DNA of 64,000 nucleotides from Syntrophomonas palmitatica JCM 14374 (GCF_001311885.1 NZ_BBCE01000001.1:62001-126000), one strand, 5' to 3'; shown: positions 1 to 10,561, counted from the stretch's first letter. The notes: generated by a model not told the origin, from the sequence alone. Made by a program: numbers and translations.

Positions 1-1
1 C

Positions 2-2269
2 TATAATGTCCTGCACCCTATGGGGTGGGACGCATTTGGACTGCCAGCGGAAAATGCCGCCATCCATAACGGCGTTCATCCCGCTATCTGGACCTATTCC
101 AACATTGAGAACATGAAACGCCAGCTTAAAAGCATGGGTATAACCTATGACTGGGGACGTGAAGTAGCCACCTGTAAACCTGATTACTATAAATTTACGC
201 AGTGGATGTTTTTAAAACTGTATGAAAACAACCTGGCCTATAAGAAAAAAGCCGCAGTGAACTGGTGTCCCTCCTGCCAGACCGTTCTGGCCAATGAACA
301 GGTAGTGGAAGGCGCCTGCGAACGCTGTGAAACTGAAGTTGAAAAGAAGCAGCTGGAGCAATGGTTCTTTAAGATTACCGATTATGCCCAGCGGCTTCTG
401 GATGATTTAGTCAAACTGCCGGGCTGGCCTGAAAAGGTTAAGACCATGCAGAAAAATTGGATCGGGCGCAGTGAAGGCTGCCAGTTCTCACTGCAGCTTG
501 AAGGAATTGATGAAAAACTGACCGTTTTTACGACCAGACCTGATACCGTTTTCGGAGTCACCTATATGGTTTTGGCGCCTGAACATCCTCTGGTAGAAAA
601 GCTCAGTGAAGGCAAACCCGAAGAAGCCGCTGTCAAGGCCTTTATCCAGAAAATGAAGAGCACCAGCGATATGGCCAGAACTGCGGCCGATGTCGAAAAG
701 GAAGGGGTCTTTACCGGAGCTTATGCTATCAACCCGGTTAATAACGAGCGGGTTCCGGTGTGGATCGCCAATTACGTGCTCATGGATTACGGCACCGGAG
801 CCATCATGGCGGTACCGGCCCATGACCAGCGCGACTTTGAATTCGCCCGCAAGTATGATATACCTATCCGGGTAGTAATTAAAAATGATAATTCTCCGGC
901 TGATGGTTCCCAAATGACCGAAGCTTATGAAGAAGACGGTTTCATGGTTAATTCAGGTGATTTTAACGGATTGAGTGTCGCTGACGGCAAGAAACAGGTT
1001 ACCGCCTGGATGAAGGAAAGAAACATCGGCCAAGCAGCTGTGAATTTTCGCCTGCGTGACTGGCTGATCTCCAGGCAGCGCTACTGGGGCGCGCCTATAC
1101 CCATAGTCTACTGCCCCGAATGCGGGCCTGTAACCGTTCCGGAAAAGGATCTGCCGGTTTTGCTGCCGGAAGACGTAGAATTCAAACCCTCGGGCGAGTC
1201 GCCTTTAAACTACGTTGAGACGTTTTATAAAACCACCTGCCCGCATTGCGGCACTGAGGCCCGGCGGGAAACGGATACCATGGATACCTTCGTGTGTTCT
1301 TCCTGGTACTTTGACCGTTTCTGCAGCCCGCATCCCGATGATGTGCCTTTCAGCAAGGAAGCAGTGGATTATTGGATGCCTGTAGACCAGTACATCGGCG
1401 GGGTGGAGCATGCCATCCTGCATCTTATGTATGCGCGTTTCTTCACCAAGTTCCTTTATGACATAAACATGCTGAGCTGTGAAGAACCCTTTACCAGGCT
1501 TCTCACCCAGGGCATGGTTTTAAAAGATGGTTCGAAGATGTCCAAATCCAAAGGCAATGTAGTCAGCCCTGAGGATATTATTAATACTTACGGCGCTGAT
1601 ACCGCCCGTTTATTTATACTCTTTGCCTCCCCTCCCGAACGAGATTTGGAATGGAGCGACCAGGGCGTGGAAGGGGCTTATCGTTTTCTTAACCGGGTAT
1701 GGCGTCAGGTCATGGAATGTGCAGATCAGATTAAAAAGGTTGATTTGGCACCAGATTTCTCTGAACTGGGCGAAAACGAACGCCAGCTGCGCTACCGAAC
1801 TCATTATGCCATTAAAAAGGTCAGCGAGGATATTGAAGAGCGATTTAACTTCAACACCGCCATCAGCGCCATTATGGAACTGTCGAATGCTCTGAATTCC
1901 TATAAGGATCAGGCTTCGCCTGATTTGGCAGTAATGAAGGAAACTGTGGAAAGCATGCTGCTGCTCTTAAGCCCCTTTTCTCCTCATATCTGCGAGGAAT
2001 TATGGCAGGCCTGCGGCCACACCCAGAGTATTTACCTGCAGAAATGGCCCGCTTATGATGCAGAGGCTTTGAAACAGGATGAAGTGGAAATAGCTGTGCA
2101 GATCAGCGGCAAAGTCAGAGAACGCCTGAAAGTGCCGGCTGATGCTTCCGAAGAGGACCTGAAAAAGATTGCTATGGGCAGTAATAAGATCAAACAGCTT
2201 ATTGAGGGGAAAAATATAGTAAAAGTAATCGTGGTTCCTGGTAAACTGGTGAATATCGTGTGCAAATAG
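2..2269 (+). CDS. leuS: Leucyl-tRNA synthetase, 5' end outside window
   Basis: Charges tRNA-Leu with leucine in the cytoplasm. The reading frame is already open at base 2 and begins inside the Rossmann fold just after the HIGH region, which lies upstream of the window, so roughly 40-60 residues are missing. Visible hallmarks are [16 protein letters not shown] near the start, a zinc-knuckle CPSC...CERC, the CP1 editing-domain signature [13 protein letters not shown], the class I signature [10 protein letters not shown] around base 1535, and an intact C-terminal anticodon/tail region ending in TAG. No frameshift is seen in the visible 2.27 kb. The rsfS-yqeK-nadD operon lies nearby on the other strand, a common clostridial neighbourhood. 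Upstream regulation such as a T-box cannot be judged. Confidence 0.97.
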   Translation, partial: YNVLHPMGWDAFGLPAENAAIHNGVHPAIWTYSNIENMKRQLKSMGITYDWGREVATCKPDYYKFTQWMFLKLYENNLAYKKKAAVNWCPSCQTVLANEQVVEGACERCETEVEKKQLEQWFFKITDYAQRLLDDLVKLPGWPEKVKTMQKNWIGRSEGCQFSLQLEGIDEKLTVFTTRPDTVFGVTYMVLAPEHPLVEKLSEGKPEEAAVKAFIQKMKSTSDMARTAADVEKEGVFTGAYAINPVNNERVPVWIANYVLMDYGTGAIMAVPAHDQRDFEFARKYDIPIRVVIKNDNSPADGSQMTEAYEEDGFMVNSGDFNGLSVADGKKQVTAWMKERNIGQAAVNFRLRDWLISRQRYWGAPIPIVYCPECGPVTVPEKDLPVLLPEDVEFKPSGESPLNYVETFYKTTCPHCGTEARRETDTMDTFVCSSWYFDRFCSPHPDDVPFSKEAVDYWMPVDQYIGGVEHAILHLMYARFFTKFLYDINMLSCEEPFTRLLTQGMVLKDGSKMSKSKGNVVSPEDIINTYGADTARLFILFASPPERDLEWSDQGVEGAYRFLNRVWRQVMECADQIKKVDLAPDFSELGENERQLRYRTHYAIKKVSEDIEERFNFNTAISAIMELSNALNSYKDQASPDLAVMKETVESMLLLLSPFSPHICEELWQACGHTQSIYLQKWPAYDAEALKQDEVEIAVQISGKVRERLKVPADASEEDLKKIAMGSNKIKQLIEGKNIVKVIVVPGKLVNIVCK

Positions 2270-2284
2270 ACGGCGGAGAATGAT

Positions 2285-2320
2285 TCAACACGAATGTACA
2301 CAGATTTAGAATGGATTAAC
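2285..2320 (-). repeat. Dispersed CACAGATT-type intergenic repeat, copy 1
   Basis: Short degenerate copy between leuS and the alkyltransferase gene, containing a TACACAGATTTAGAATGGATTAAC-like core split by mismatches. It belongs to a family seen at about ten other intergenic places in this window. Confidence 0.5.
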
Positions 2321-2436
2321 AAGAATGTTTTAATGTAAATGCGTAAATCGTATTTTTCCGGTTAAGCGAATTATTTGTTTACAGATAATTTTTTTACTCT
2401 TGAATCAACTGAACTATTAAGTAAACTGAGGGAACA

Positions 2437-2946
2437 ATGGTTTGGTATGTATTTAACACAGCCTGGGGATGGGCGGCCATTTATGGAGAAGGCAAAAATG
2501 TACAATCCTCTTTTCTGCCCTTCCCGACTCTTGAAGAAATATTGGAACATATAGCCAAAACCGGGCTCAATGCCCGGTTTATTGCTGATAATGATATTTC
2601 CCAGCCGGTTGTTAACAATTATAGGGCCTATTATCAAGGACAAGTAATCTCTGATTGGAATGTGGAAATAAAACTTACAAATCTGCCCTTGTTCACTCAA
2701 AGGGTTTTACAATATGTTTATACCATTCCCTATGGGGAAACCCGCACCTACTCAGAAGCAGCTATGGCCCTGGGTAACCCCCGCGCCTGCCGTGCGGTAG
2801 GCCAGGCTCTAAAGCGTAATCCCCTTCCTCTTATAATACCCTGCCACCGAGTTCTGGCTGTAAACAGTCCTGGCGGCTTCAGCGCTACGGGAGGAATAAA
2901 CACCAAACGGAAAATGCTGGCCTGGGAAAGAGAAAGGCTTGAGTAA
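2437..2946 (+). CDS. ogt: Methylated-DNA--protein-cysteine methyltransferase
   Basis: Suicide DNA-repair protein that takes alkyl groups from O6-alkylguanine (and O4-alkylthymine) onto its own cysteine. It has 169 residues, as usual for Ogt/AdaB. The C-terminal domain has the winged-helix part (YGETRTYSEAA, residues ~105-115; NPRACRAVGQALKRNPLP) and the active-site motif IIPCHRVL at ~residue 137, followed by GGFSATGGINTKRKML. The N-terminal half is a divergent ribonuclease-like domain. ATG 2437 is preceded by GAGGGA at good spacing. It stands alone, ending one base before the rsfS stop codon on the other strand, so the two transcripts converge. Confidence 0.95.
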   Translation: MVWYVFNTAWGWAAIYGEGKNVQSSFLPFPTLEEILEHIAKTGLNARFIADNDISQPVVNNYRAYYQGQVISDWNVEIKLTNLPLFTQRVLQYVYTIPYGETRTYSEAAMALGNPRACRAVGQALKRNPLPLIIPCHRVLAVNSPGGFSATGGINTKRKMLAWERERLE

Positions 2947-3303
2947 TTAAAGGCCCTGCGGTTGGAATTCCACTTCCCGGGCATCTCCCCACAGAGTCTC
3001 TAACGCGTAGTATTCCCTCTCCTCCTGGCGGAACAGGTGGACAAGGACTGCGCCATAATCGAGTATGATCCATACTCCCTGCTGCATGCCTTCGCGGCGC
3101 AGCGGCATAAATCCCGCCGCTTTGGTTTTCTTCTCAATTTCTTCGGCCAAACTTCTGACCTGGATAACATTTCGCCCGCTGGCGATAACAAAATAATCGG
3201 CGATAATAGTTATTTCACTTACATCCAGCACCAGGACCTCCCTGGCTTTCTCCCCTTCGCACACCTCGGCAATTATACGAGCCAGTTGTTCTTCTTGCTG
3301 CAA
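2947..3303 (-). CDS. rsfS: Ribosomal silencing factor RsfS
   Basis: Binds ribosomal protein L14 and blocks 30S-50S joining when nutrients are low (family knowledge). The 118-residue length is typical. The conserved signatures are visible: DVSEITIIADYFVIASG at residues ~28-44, QVRSLAEEIEKK, and the GVWIILDYGAVLVHLF segment at ~75-90. The start is a TTG with AGGAGGG seven bases upstream; there is no ATG nearby. Last gene of the nadD-yqeK-rsfS operon, the same order as in Bacillus; the 68-base gap after yqeK shows no terminator. Confidence 0.95.
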   Translation of the reverse strand: MQQEEQLARIIAEVCEGEKAREVLVLDVSEITIIADYFVIASGRNVIQVRSLAEEIEKKTKAAGFMPLRREGMQQGVWIILDYGAVLVHLFRQEEREYYALETLWGDAREVEFQPQGL

Positions 3304-3371
3304 ATAATAACCCTCCTAAACATATGGTTATACAAAATACAAATTGTATATAGTAATTTTAACCCCTGGAT

Positions 3372-3944
3372 TCAGTCTGATACCCTTTTTAAGAAATGGT
3401 TTCTCACTGCTATGGTCTGCGGATGCAGTATACGCCCCTGGTCCAGGCAATACCTGATAGTGGACTCCAGGCCAAAAAGCATGGCCTTGTCCAGATCTCT
3501 AAAGGCCAGACATTTTAACCTTTCCTGCCCGGGATAATCGCGGCCCGGTTCAACCATATCCGCCAGGAAAATAATCTTATCCAGAGCATTCATATCCAAT
3601 GCGCCCATGGTGTGGCAGGTGACCGCTTTTAATATCTCCGCGTCTGTGATGCCCAGTTCATGCCGCAATAAATAAGCTCCCACCGGGGCATGGAGTAAAT
3701 CTGGAACCCAGCGGTCAACCTCATCCTGGATAAGACTATGTTCATCAGCCAGTCTCAGCAGTTCCCCGCCAGATATACCCTTGGCATAATCATGCAAAAG
3801 ACCGGTCAGATAAGCCTTATCCGGATCTGCCCCGAATATCCCTGCCATTTCCGCCGCAACCTGCGCCGCCTGCAGACAATGTTGAAAACGCCTTGGCGAT
3901 AAGCGTTTCTGAATAATATCGATATATTCTCCATAATCCTTCAT
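3372..3944 (-). CDS. yqeK: HD-domain bis(5'-nucleosyl)-tetraphosphatase YqeK
   Basis: Predicted symmetrical Ap4A hydrolase of the YqeK type, which removes the alarmone-like dinucleotide Ap4A. HD-superfamily metal ligands are visible: H at RRFQHCLQAA (~residue 22), the HD pair in GLLHDYAKG (~52), and the later HAPVGAYLL (~85), HTMGALDM (~111) and ADMVEPGR blocks. 190 residues, normal for the family. Its ATG overlaps the nadD stop codon by four bases (ATGA), with GAGGG nine bases upstream inside nadD, so the two genes are translationally coupled. Confidence 0.92.
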   Translation of the reverse strand: MKDYGEYIDIIQKRLSPRRFQHCLQAAQVAAEMAGIFGADPDKAYLTGLLHDYAKGISGGELLRLADEHSLIQDEVDRWVPDLLHAPVGAYLLRHELGITDAEILKAVTCHTMGALDMNALDKIIFLADMVEPGRDYPGQERLKCLAFRDLDKAMLFGLESTIRYCLDQGRILHPQTIAVRNHFLKRVSD

Positions 3945-4552
3945 CGGTACAAACCCTCACGGTGTATATATTCCTCTACCGCCGACGGCAGCAGATATTT
4001 AATGGCAGCTCCATGTCTTACCCGCTGGCGAATATCACTTGAAGATATATCCAAACCAGGTATCTGCAAAGCCCTGAGGTTATCCCACAGGACATCCGGT
4101 AAATCAGCCAGACTAGGATTATTTTTATCCATTACATAACCGGGACGGGTGCAGACAATAAACCTGCACAGACCCGCCAAGCGTTGATATTCCTTCCAGG
4201 AGCCAAAAATCAGCAGGGAATCCATTCCCATAATAAAGTAGATTTCTGTTCTCGGGAAACGGCTGCGAAAATATTCGATGCTGTCTATGGTATATGAAGG
4301 CCCCTGTCTTTCTATTTCCAGGGTGGACAAATTAAAGGCAGGATTGCCCACAATAGCCAGATGCACCATATGCAGACGATGCCCTGCGTCTAATATATTG
4401 TTTTCATTTTTATGAGGCGGTCTGGCCGCAGGGAGAAAAATAACCCGTTCCAGGCCAAACTCCTGCCGGGCACATTCAGCCGCAATAAGATGGCCATAAT
4501 GAATGGGGTCGAATGTCCCGCCAAAAATACCCAGTGATTTAATGTTCTGCAA
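3941..4552 (-). CDS. nadD: Nicotinate-nucleotide adenylyltransferase
   Basis: Converts nicotinate mononucleotide and ATP to deamido-NAD in NAD synthesis. The nucleotidyltransferase start GIFGGTFDPIHYGHL (GxFDPxHxGH) is at residues ~8-22, with PPHK further on and the C-terminal ISSSDIRQRVRHG motif near residue 170. The frame stays open upstream for another 62 codons, but homologues begin just before the GTFDP motif. I chose the TTG at 4552, which has AGGAG and GGGG upstream and gives 203 residues. First gene of the operon with yqeK and rsfS. Two palindromes lie just upstream of the start. Confidence 0.93.
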   Translation of the reverse strand: MQNIKSLGIFGGTFDPIHYGHLIAAECARQEFGLERVIFLPAARPPHKNENNILDAGHRLHMVHLAIVGNPAFNLSTLEIERQGPSYTIDSIEYFRSRFPRTEIYFIMGMDSLLIFGSWKEYQRLAGLCRFIVCTRPGYVMDKNNPSLADLPDVLWDNLRALQIPGLDISSSDIRQRVRHGAAIKYLLPSAVEEYIHREGLYR

Positions 4553-4586
4553 TTTGATACCCCTTTCTCCTAACAGAAAGGTTATG

Positions 4587-4622
4587 TTTACCAACCTGGT
4601 AAATACTATGGTTATGATAACC
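4587..4622. promoter_or_regulatory. Pair of operator-like palindromes upstream of nadD
   Basis: Two perfect inverted repeats lie in the divergent region between nadD and the Cys-rich gene: TTTACCA-N3-TGGTAAA at 4587-4603 and GGTTAT-N-ATAACC at 4610-4622. The Cys-rich gene on the plus strand has a TATAAT at about 4673-4680. A regulator is not identified; NAD-responsive repressors are one possibility, by position only. Confidence 0.4.
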
Positions 4623-4708
4623 CGCAAAACAGTTAAATGCAAACAGGCGTCTTTTCTCAAGCTCTGAAAACATCTATAATAGACATATTGAAAATGCAGG
4701 AGCGAATC

Positions 4709-5328
4709 ATGGAGAAAGAAATCAGGCTGAAATTTCATAACCGGGGTTTACGCAGCTATATCGAGGTTGACCTGTGCGCCGAATGTCCGCGCCAGGATGC
4801 CAAAGGCTGCTGCGGTTACTATTCACCGGTTTTTTACGCCAGCGACTTCGCTTATTTGCTCGAAAACAAACCTGATCTTATTGAGCATATTCTGCAAGCA
4901 GATAAGATTACGGTTCTGGACACCTCCGTGACCCTTAATAAAAGCATTGATGGCGACAGCTATCGTTGTCATTTTCACCGTCAGGAAGGCGGCTGCTATT
5001 TATCACAGGAAGAACGTGAATCTATTTGCCGTCATTTTGTCTGCCCAGGGATAGACTGGGAAAGCGATCCCCGTTTAGCCCGCTGGAAAAATTTTTTACC
5101 CTGCTTTTTGATTATGAAATAGAATTAAATAACCAGATATCCACGGCTTTGAGCGAACTGGGGTTAAGTCTCCGGCAGGAAAAAGACCGGGCAGAATTTT
5201 TTGTAAAGCTTCTCTCCATATTTAAAGACAAGACTCGTGAACTGCCGGAATTCTTCGGTGAATGCCCGCAGGAAGAGGAAGCTGTACTAATAAGGGAGAT
5301 AAATTTCGGTCAGGACTGGCGGTTATAG
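4709..5328 (+). CDS. Cys-rich protein of unknown function (frameshifted)
   Basis: I do not recognise a named family; the cysteine spacing suggests a small metal- or cluster-binding protein of the YkgJ kind, as inference. Visible cysteine groups are CAECPRQDAKGCCG near residue 20, a CHFHRQEGGCYLS group near 90, and CRHFVCPG near 108. ATG 4709 is chosen because AGGAG sits seven bases upstream; an open frame from 4637 lacks this. The frame breaks at an A5T6 homopolymer run around 5088-5098; beyond it the other frame continues with LLFDYEIELNNQ to a stop at 5328, giving about 206 residues in total. The C-terminal part is helical and charged. Confidence 0.6.
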
Positions 5329-5397
5329 ACAACCTCGTATTGGATAAACAAGGGGAACAGACCACGATAGAATAAACATAAATCGGGAGGTTTTAAA

Positions 5398-6432
5398 ATG
5401 GACTGGGAGAGAAATAAGGGCATCCTGGACAATGTTCTGGATGCGATCGGACTTACTCCGTTGATTCGCCTGAGTAAGATAGCGGCGGAATTAAAACCCG
5501 ATATCTGTGTAAAGCTGGAATACGCCAACCCGAGCGGAAGTCTCAAAGACCGGGTAGTCCATAAGATAGTTCAGAAGGCCGAAGAACGGGGTGACTTAAA
5601 ACCGGGTATGATTTTGCTGGAAGGAACAACTGGCAATACCGGTATTGCTACAGCCATGGTGGGCGCTGCTAAAGGATACCGCGTAATTATCGTCATGCCG
5701 CAGGGAATGAGTGATGAACGCAAAAAAACCATTCGTTCCTATGGCGCAGAATTGGTATTAACCCCGGGGGCTGAAACCGATGTCGATTTGGTCCTGGAAG
5801 AAGTGGAAAAGATCAAGTCACAGTATGGGGAGCAGGTATTTGAAATCGGTCAGTTTTACCGTGAAGACAACCTCAAAGCCCATATTGATAATACCGCTCC
5901 GGAAATATGGGAACAGACCGGCGGCCAGGTGGATGCCTTCGTCATGTGTCAGGGAACCGGCGGAACGGTTACCGGCACCGCTAAATTATTGAAAGAGAAA
6001 AACCCTGACATCAAGGTTTATATATCAGAACCTGCCGAGTCTCCTATACTGGCCTACGGTCGTATCGGCCATCATAAAGTACAGGGAATAGCTGACGGCT
6101 TGATTCCGGAAGTATTGGACCTGCAGTATGTGGATGGCATTATCCTGGTCCCATCAGATGAATGTATGGAAACCGCCCGGGAAATCGCCCGCCAGGAGGG
6201 AATTTTCTGCGGCACTTCGTCAGGCTGCAATGTGGCCGCAGCCCGCAAACTGGCTCTGAAATACCCGGATTTGAAATGTATTGTTACCATGATAAACGAC
6301 AACGGACTGCGTTACCTCTCCACCGAGCTCTGCGGCACCGAGTGCCAGCGCGAACTCCTGCAGCGCGAATACGCGCTCAGCCCGGAGAATCTGGAAACCC
6401 TGGCGCGTTATAAATTTGAGATTATTGAGTAG
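5398..6432 (+). CDS. PLP-dependent cysteine synthase family protein
   Basis: Fold-type II PLP enzyme related to O-acetylserine sulfhydrylase (CysK) and cystathionine beta-synthase. The PLP lysine is in NPSGSLKDR (~residue 45), the substrate loop in GTTGNTGIATA (~80) and the phosphate loop in GTGGTVTG (~188); GTSSGCN is near 272. 344 residues is about 30 longer than a minimal CysK; the extra is a C-terminal tail with CGTECQRELLQ. GGGAGG lies eight bases before ATG 5398. No cysE or CBS domain is adjacent, so whether it makes cysteine or handles another beta-replacement cannot be told from sequence alone. Confidence 0.88.
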   Translation: MDWERNKGILDNVLDAIGLTPLIRLSKIAAELKPDICVKLEYANPSGSLKDRVVHKIVQKAEERGDLKPGMILLEGTTGNTGIATAMVGAAKGYRVIIVMPQGMSDERKKTIRSYGAELVLTPGAETDVDLVLEEVEKIKSQYGEQVFEIGQFYREDNLKAHIDNTAPEIWEQTGGQVDAFVMCQGTGGTVTGTAKLLKEKNPDIKVYISEPAESPILAYGRIGHHKVQGIADGLIPEVLDLQYVDGIILVPSDECMETAREIARQEGIFCGTSSGCNVAAARKLALKYPDLKCIVTMINDNGLRYLSTELCGTECQRELLQREYALSPENLETLARYKFEIIE

Positions 6433-6435
6433 GAA

Positions 6436-6540
6436 TAGACACAGACTTCATAGACTTATATGATTCACACAACTTTTTAATAAAATTAAGACTCATTTAA
6501 CCTAACTTGCTCGTGTAAAACACAAACCACGGATGAAAAT
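6436..6540. repeat. Intergenic region with degenerate repeat copies
   Basis: AT-rich stretch between the cysteine synthase gene and proA (convergent). It has weak CACAGACTT and CACGGATGAAAAT copies of the dispersed family. No terminator or reading frame was recognised. Confidence 0.35.
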
Positions 6541-6641
6541 AGCTAAGTTGACTAAGCATTGTTGGGATATTTGAAACTTGATTTAAATCGTGCAATCATT
6601 TGTCTTGCCTTACCATTAAAAAATTAGTGTGAATCGTTCCT

Positions 6642-7900
6642 CTACCTTATCTGCCCATCGCCATAGATGATATACTTGGTGGTAGTTAGTTCAGTCAGAC
6701 CCATGGGACCGCGGGCATGCAGTTTCTGCGTGCTGATGCCCATCTCGGCTCCGAAACCGAATACGCCTCCATCTGTAAAGCGGGTGGAGGCATTTGCATA
6801 TACGGCCGCCGCATCCACTGCGGCCATAAAACGCCGCACATGGCTGTAATTTTCACTAACGATAGCTTCACTATGTCCGGTTCCGTAACGGTTTATATGT
6901 TCAATAGCTTCTTCTACGCTGTCCACAACTTTAACCGCCATTATGAGATCCAGATATTCGGTCTCCCAGTCTTCTTCTGTCGCGGCCTGGGCTTCGGGGA
7001 ACAGGGCGCGGCTCTGTTCGCAGGCGCGAAGCCCTACACCAGCTTTCTTTAATTCTCCCAGCATCAAAGGAATAAATTCTGCCGCGACTGCTTTATGCAC
7101 CAGCAAAGTCTCAGCAGCATTGCAGACAGAGGGACGCTGTACTTTGGCGTTGAAAACTATGCGCTGGGCTTTGGCCAGGTCGGCAAATTCGTCCACATAC
7201 ACATGGCAGTTGCCCATGCCGGTCATAATATATGGAACAGTAGCGTTCTCAGCCACCACCTGTTTCAAGCCTTTGCCGCCCCGGGGTATAGCGACATCCA
7301 GGTAATCATTCATTTTGAGCATGAATATAACCGCTTCACGGTCCTCGCTGTCCACCAGCTGAATAGCCCCGCCGGGAACCCCGTTCTGTGAGGCGGCAGC
7401 GGCGATGGTGCGGGCTATGACCCGGTTTGAATTCAGGCTTCTTCGCCTCCCCGCAGGAGTATGGCATTGCCGGCTTTGAGGCAAAGTCCGGCGGCATCAG
7501 CAGTCACATTGGGACGCGATTCATAAATAATTCCTACTACGCCAATTGGGGTGCGGATGCGGCCAATATCCAGGCCGTTGGGACGTTTCCACATTCCCAG
7601 GACTTCTCCCACCGGATCGGGCAGGGCTGCTATTTCCCGTAGCCCCTGAGCCATATCCTTGACCCTGGCTTCATTTAAGGTCAATCGTTCCAGCAAAGCC
7701 GCCGTTAATCCTTGTTTACGGCCATTGTCCAGATCAATGGCATTGGCCTCCAGGATTGGGGCGGTATTATCCACCAGGGCTTCGGCCATAGCCATCAAGG
7801 CTTCATTTTTCAAGTTAGACGATGCTGTAGCCAGGATTCTAGCCGCAGCTTTGGCTCTCTTTCCCTGTTCCAATAACATAGCCTTTAAATTACTATCCAT
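6642..7900 (-). CDS. proA: Gamma-glutamyl phosphate reductase (one indel)
   Basis: Second step of proline synthesis: NADPH reduction of glutamyl-5-phosphate to glutamate semialdehyde. An N-terminal half to LRGGEEA and a C-terminal half from LNSNRVIARTIAAAA lie in different frames. Adding one base near 7435 restores the family text LRGGEEALNSNR and a 419-residue protein of normal size. The catalytic cysteine is in GMGNCHVYVDE. ATG 7900 (MDSNLKAML) is favoured over a TTG 15 bases upstream because GGGAGG lies seven bases before the ATG. It follows proB by about 60 bases; the pair forms the glutamate-to-proline pathway. Confidence 0.93.
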
Positions 7901-7932
7901 AACCCATCCTCCCAACGGTATTAATCAGCCAA

Positions 7933-7958
7933 AATTAATCTGTGTTCATCTGGGGTTA
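7933..7958 (+). repeat. Dispersed repeat copy between proB and proA
   Basis: AATCTGTGTTCATCTGGGG-type copy in the plus orientation, abutting the 3' end of proB. Confidence 0.55.
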
Positions 7959-7959
7959 T

Positions 7960-9087
7960 TCACCCATTCACCCATAAATTATTGCGGTGAATAACTTCGT
8001 CATAGTCTTTGCCCTGCAATATCTCTTCTATCTGTGAACTTTTTTTTACCTGCTATCTGGCGGGTCTCTTCCGAACTGTAATTAACCATGCCCCGGGCTA
8101 TTTCCCGGCCTTGAACGGATTTAACCGTTACTACCGTTCCTCGTTCAAAATCGCCTTCCACCGCCACTATACCCGAAGGCAGGAGCTTTTGCCTCTTTTT
8201 AGCAAGGCCTGCTCCGCTCCGGCATCAACAAATATTTCCCCCTGAGTAACAGTGCCGAAGGCTATCCATTTTTTGCGAGCGTGCATTTTTTCTTCCCGGG
8301 GGATAAAAAGGGTACCAATTTCTTCCCCGCCCACTATTTTGCGAATCACATCGGGAGTATCGCTGTTAGCTATAACCATTGGCACCCCGCTGGCCATAGA
8401 TATTTTAGCCGCTTTCAATTTGGTATACATGCCTCCGCTGGCAAATGAACTGCCCCGGCTGCGCGAATTGTCCTCCATAACATCCGTAACTTCATAAATT
8501 TCATGTAATAGACAGGCTTCAGGATTGCTGCGCGGGTCGCTGTCATAGAATCCATCAACATCCGATAAGATTATAAGCAGATCTGCATCTGCCAGACTCG
8601 CAACCATTGCCGACAGGGTATCATTGTCACCAAATTTTATTTCCTCTACCACCACGGTGTCGTTTTCATTTATGACCGGTATGACATCCATACCCAATAT
8701 GGCCAAAAGCGCATTGGTGGCATTCAAATACCGCAGGCGCTCATCCAGATCTCCCCTGGTCAAAAGCACCTGGGCGACAGTTTTGCCATATTCAGCAAAA
8801 AGCTTCTCGTAAAGGTGCATTAACGCCCCCTGGCCTATGGCGGCCAGAGCCTGCTTTTCCGGCATAGTGCGAGGTATCTTCTTAAATCCCATGCGGTTGG
8901 CTCCTACCCCGATGGCGCCGGAACTGACCAGCAGAACCTCCAGACCCCGGTTATGTAAATCAGCCATCTCTCTTACCAGCCGTTCTACCCGCTGCAGGTT
9001 TACCTGTCCGTTTGTATAGGTCAGGGTGCTGGTTCCCACCTTGATTACTATACGTTTACTGTTTTTCAATTCCTCCCGCCAGGACAC
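7960..9087 (-). CDS. proB: Glutamate 5-kinase with PUA domain (two indels)
   Basis: Phosphorylates glutamate to start proline synthesis and is normally feedback-inhibited by proline. The amino-acid kinase domain is intact: IVIKVGTSTLT at the start, LVSSGAIGVG (~57), GQGALMHLYE, INENDTVVVEEIKFGDND (~140) and SDVDGFYDSDPR. The frame is lost near 8184. The PUA domain continues in another frame (LLPSGIVAVEGDFERG) and is broken again in an eight-base T run at 8040-8047 before ending at TGA 7960. Repaired length is about 376 residues, as expected. The start is GTG 9087 behind a strong GGGGAGGGG. It lies between obg and proA, apparently co-transcribed. Confidence 0.93.
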
Positions 9088-9143
9088 TTCAACCCCTCCC
9101 CGTTATTAATCGGCGGAAAACTGTTTGCATTTGCAATTATTGT

Positions 9144-10403
9144 TTACTCACTGTACTCGAATTCTATATCCTTGATACGCACTGTATCACCAGCTTTTAT
9201 TCCCTTTTTGCGCAAGGCTTCTTCCAAACCCATATGTTCAATGGTACGCTGGAAACGCTGCAATCCCTCATCACTGCCAAAGTTGGTCATAGCCATCAGC
9301 TTTTCGATGCGTTTGCCTGACACCTCATATACTCCATTAACATTATCTATAGTAAAAGGTTCTTCTTCCTCAAAGCGTCTAATCACCGGTTCATCAATAT
9401 TCTGCACCTGGGCCGCCGGCACCTGCTGCAGAAGCTCCCAGCTTTTCTCCACCAACTCAGCGGTTCCCTGCCCTGTAACCGCTGATACCGGAAATAAAAG
9501 CTCGCCGAACTCCTGTTCAAGGCGTTTCAAATTTTCAGCCGCTTCAGGCAAATCGGTTTTGTTGGCCGCTACCAAATATGGTCTGGCAAGCAGCTGGGGC
9601 CGGTAATGCTCCAGTTCCCGCCGCAAGGTATGGTAGTCTTCCAGAACATCACGTCCTTCAGTTTGGGCCGTATCTAAAACGAATATTAAAACCCGGGTCC
9701 TCTCAATATGACGTAAGAATTCATGTCCCAGGCCCGACCCGGTATGAGCGCCCGCAATCAGTCCAGGGATATCAGCAACCACAAACGAATCGTGGCTGCG
9801 GGTTTGTACCACCCAAGATTGGGCACCAGGGTCGTAAAGGGGTAATCAGCTATTTTAGGACGGGCTGAGGAAATTCTGGATATTAAGGTTGATTTGCCCG
9901 CATTGGGGAAACCCACCAGCTACATCAGCCAACAATTTTAATTCTAAACGTATCCATTTTTCTTCACCGGGTTCTCCATTCTCGGACAAAGAAGGGGCGC
10001 GATTAGTGGCATTAGCAAAACGGGTGTTGCCTCTGCCGCCGCGTCCTCCCCGAGCAGCAACCACCTGCTGCCCGGGGACAGCCAGATCGGCGATAATCTC
10101 GCCGCTTTCATCGTCTTTGATGATGGTTCCAACCGGCACGCGTACTATCAGGTCTTCGCCGCCTGCGCCGTGCATATTTTTACTCTGACCATGCGTACCG
10201 CGCTCCGCTTTGAAATGCCTTTTATATTTAAAATCCATTAAGGTTCCCATGTTCTCATCGGCTGTAAAAATAACATGGCCGCCGCGCCCCCCGTCACCGC
10301 CGGCAGGTCCGCCCATAGGCACATACTTTTCACGGCGAAAAGCAATCATGCCATTGCCGCCATCGCCGCCTTTAATATATATTCTGGCCTCGTCTACAAA
10401 CAT
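9144..10403 (-). CDS. obgE: GTPase Obg/CgtA (indels at the P-loop)
   Basis: Essential 50S-assembly and stress GTPase. The Gly-rich Obg domain occupies the N-terminus ([32 protein letters not shown]); the G domain and C-terminal OCT domain follow ([24 protein letters not shown], then [12 protein letters not shown]). Two deletions break it: two bases near 9920 before the P-loop, and one near 9812 just after switch I. In the third frame between them [19 protein letters not shown] is readable, so the P-loop is really present. Repaired length is about 420 residues. The spo0B-obg order is as in Bacillus, and proB follows. Confidence 0.95.
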
Positions 10404-10442
10404 GGACTCACTCCCCGAATTACTATTACTAACGACTTAAAA

Positions 10443-10460
10443 ATATAGCCACAGATTATT
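10443..10460 (-). repeat. Dispersed repeat copy upstream of obg
   Basis: AGCCACAGATTATT copy in the minus orientation between spo0B and obg. A second degenerate part with GTCCGCGTTAATCAGCGTC lies at about 10555-10575, overlapping the 3' end of spo0B. Confidence 0.45.
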
Positions 10461-10561
10461 GCTTAATTTAATGTTTTTGTTGCAGTCTATAAGTATCACA
10501 ACCATAATACTTAGCTTTACGAGACTTCTGTTAATTCAGCGCAGGTTATAATTAGTCCGCG

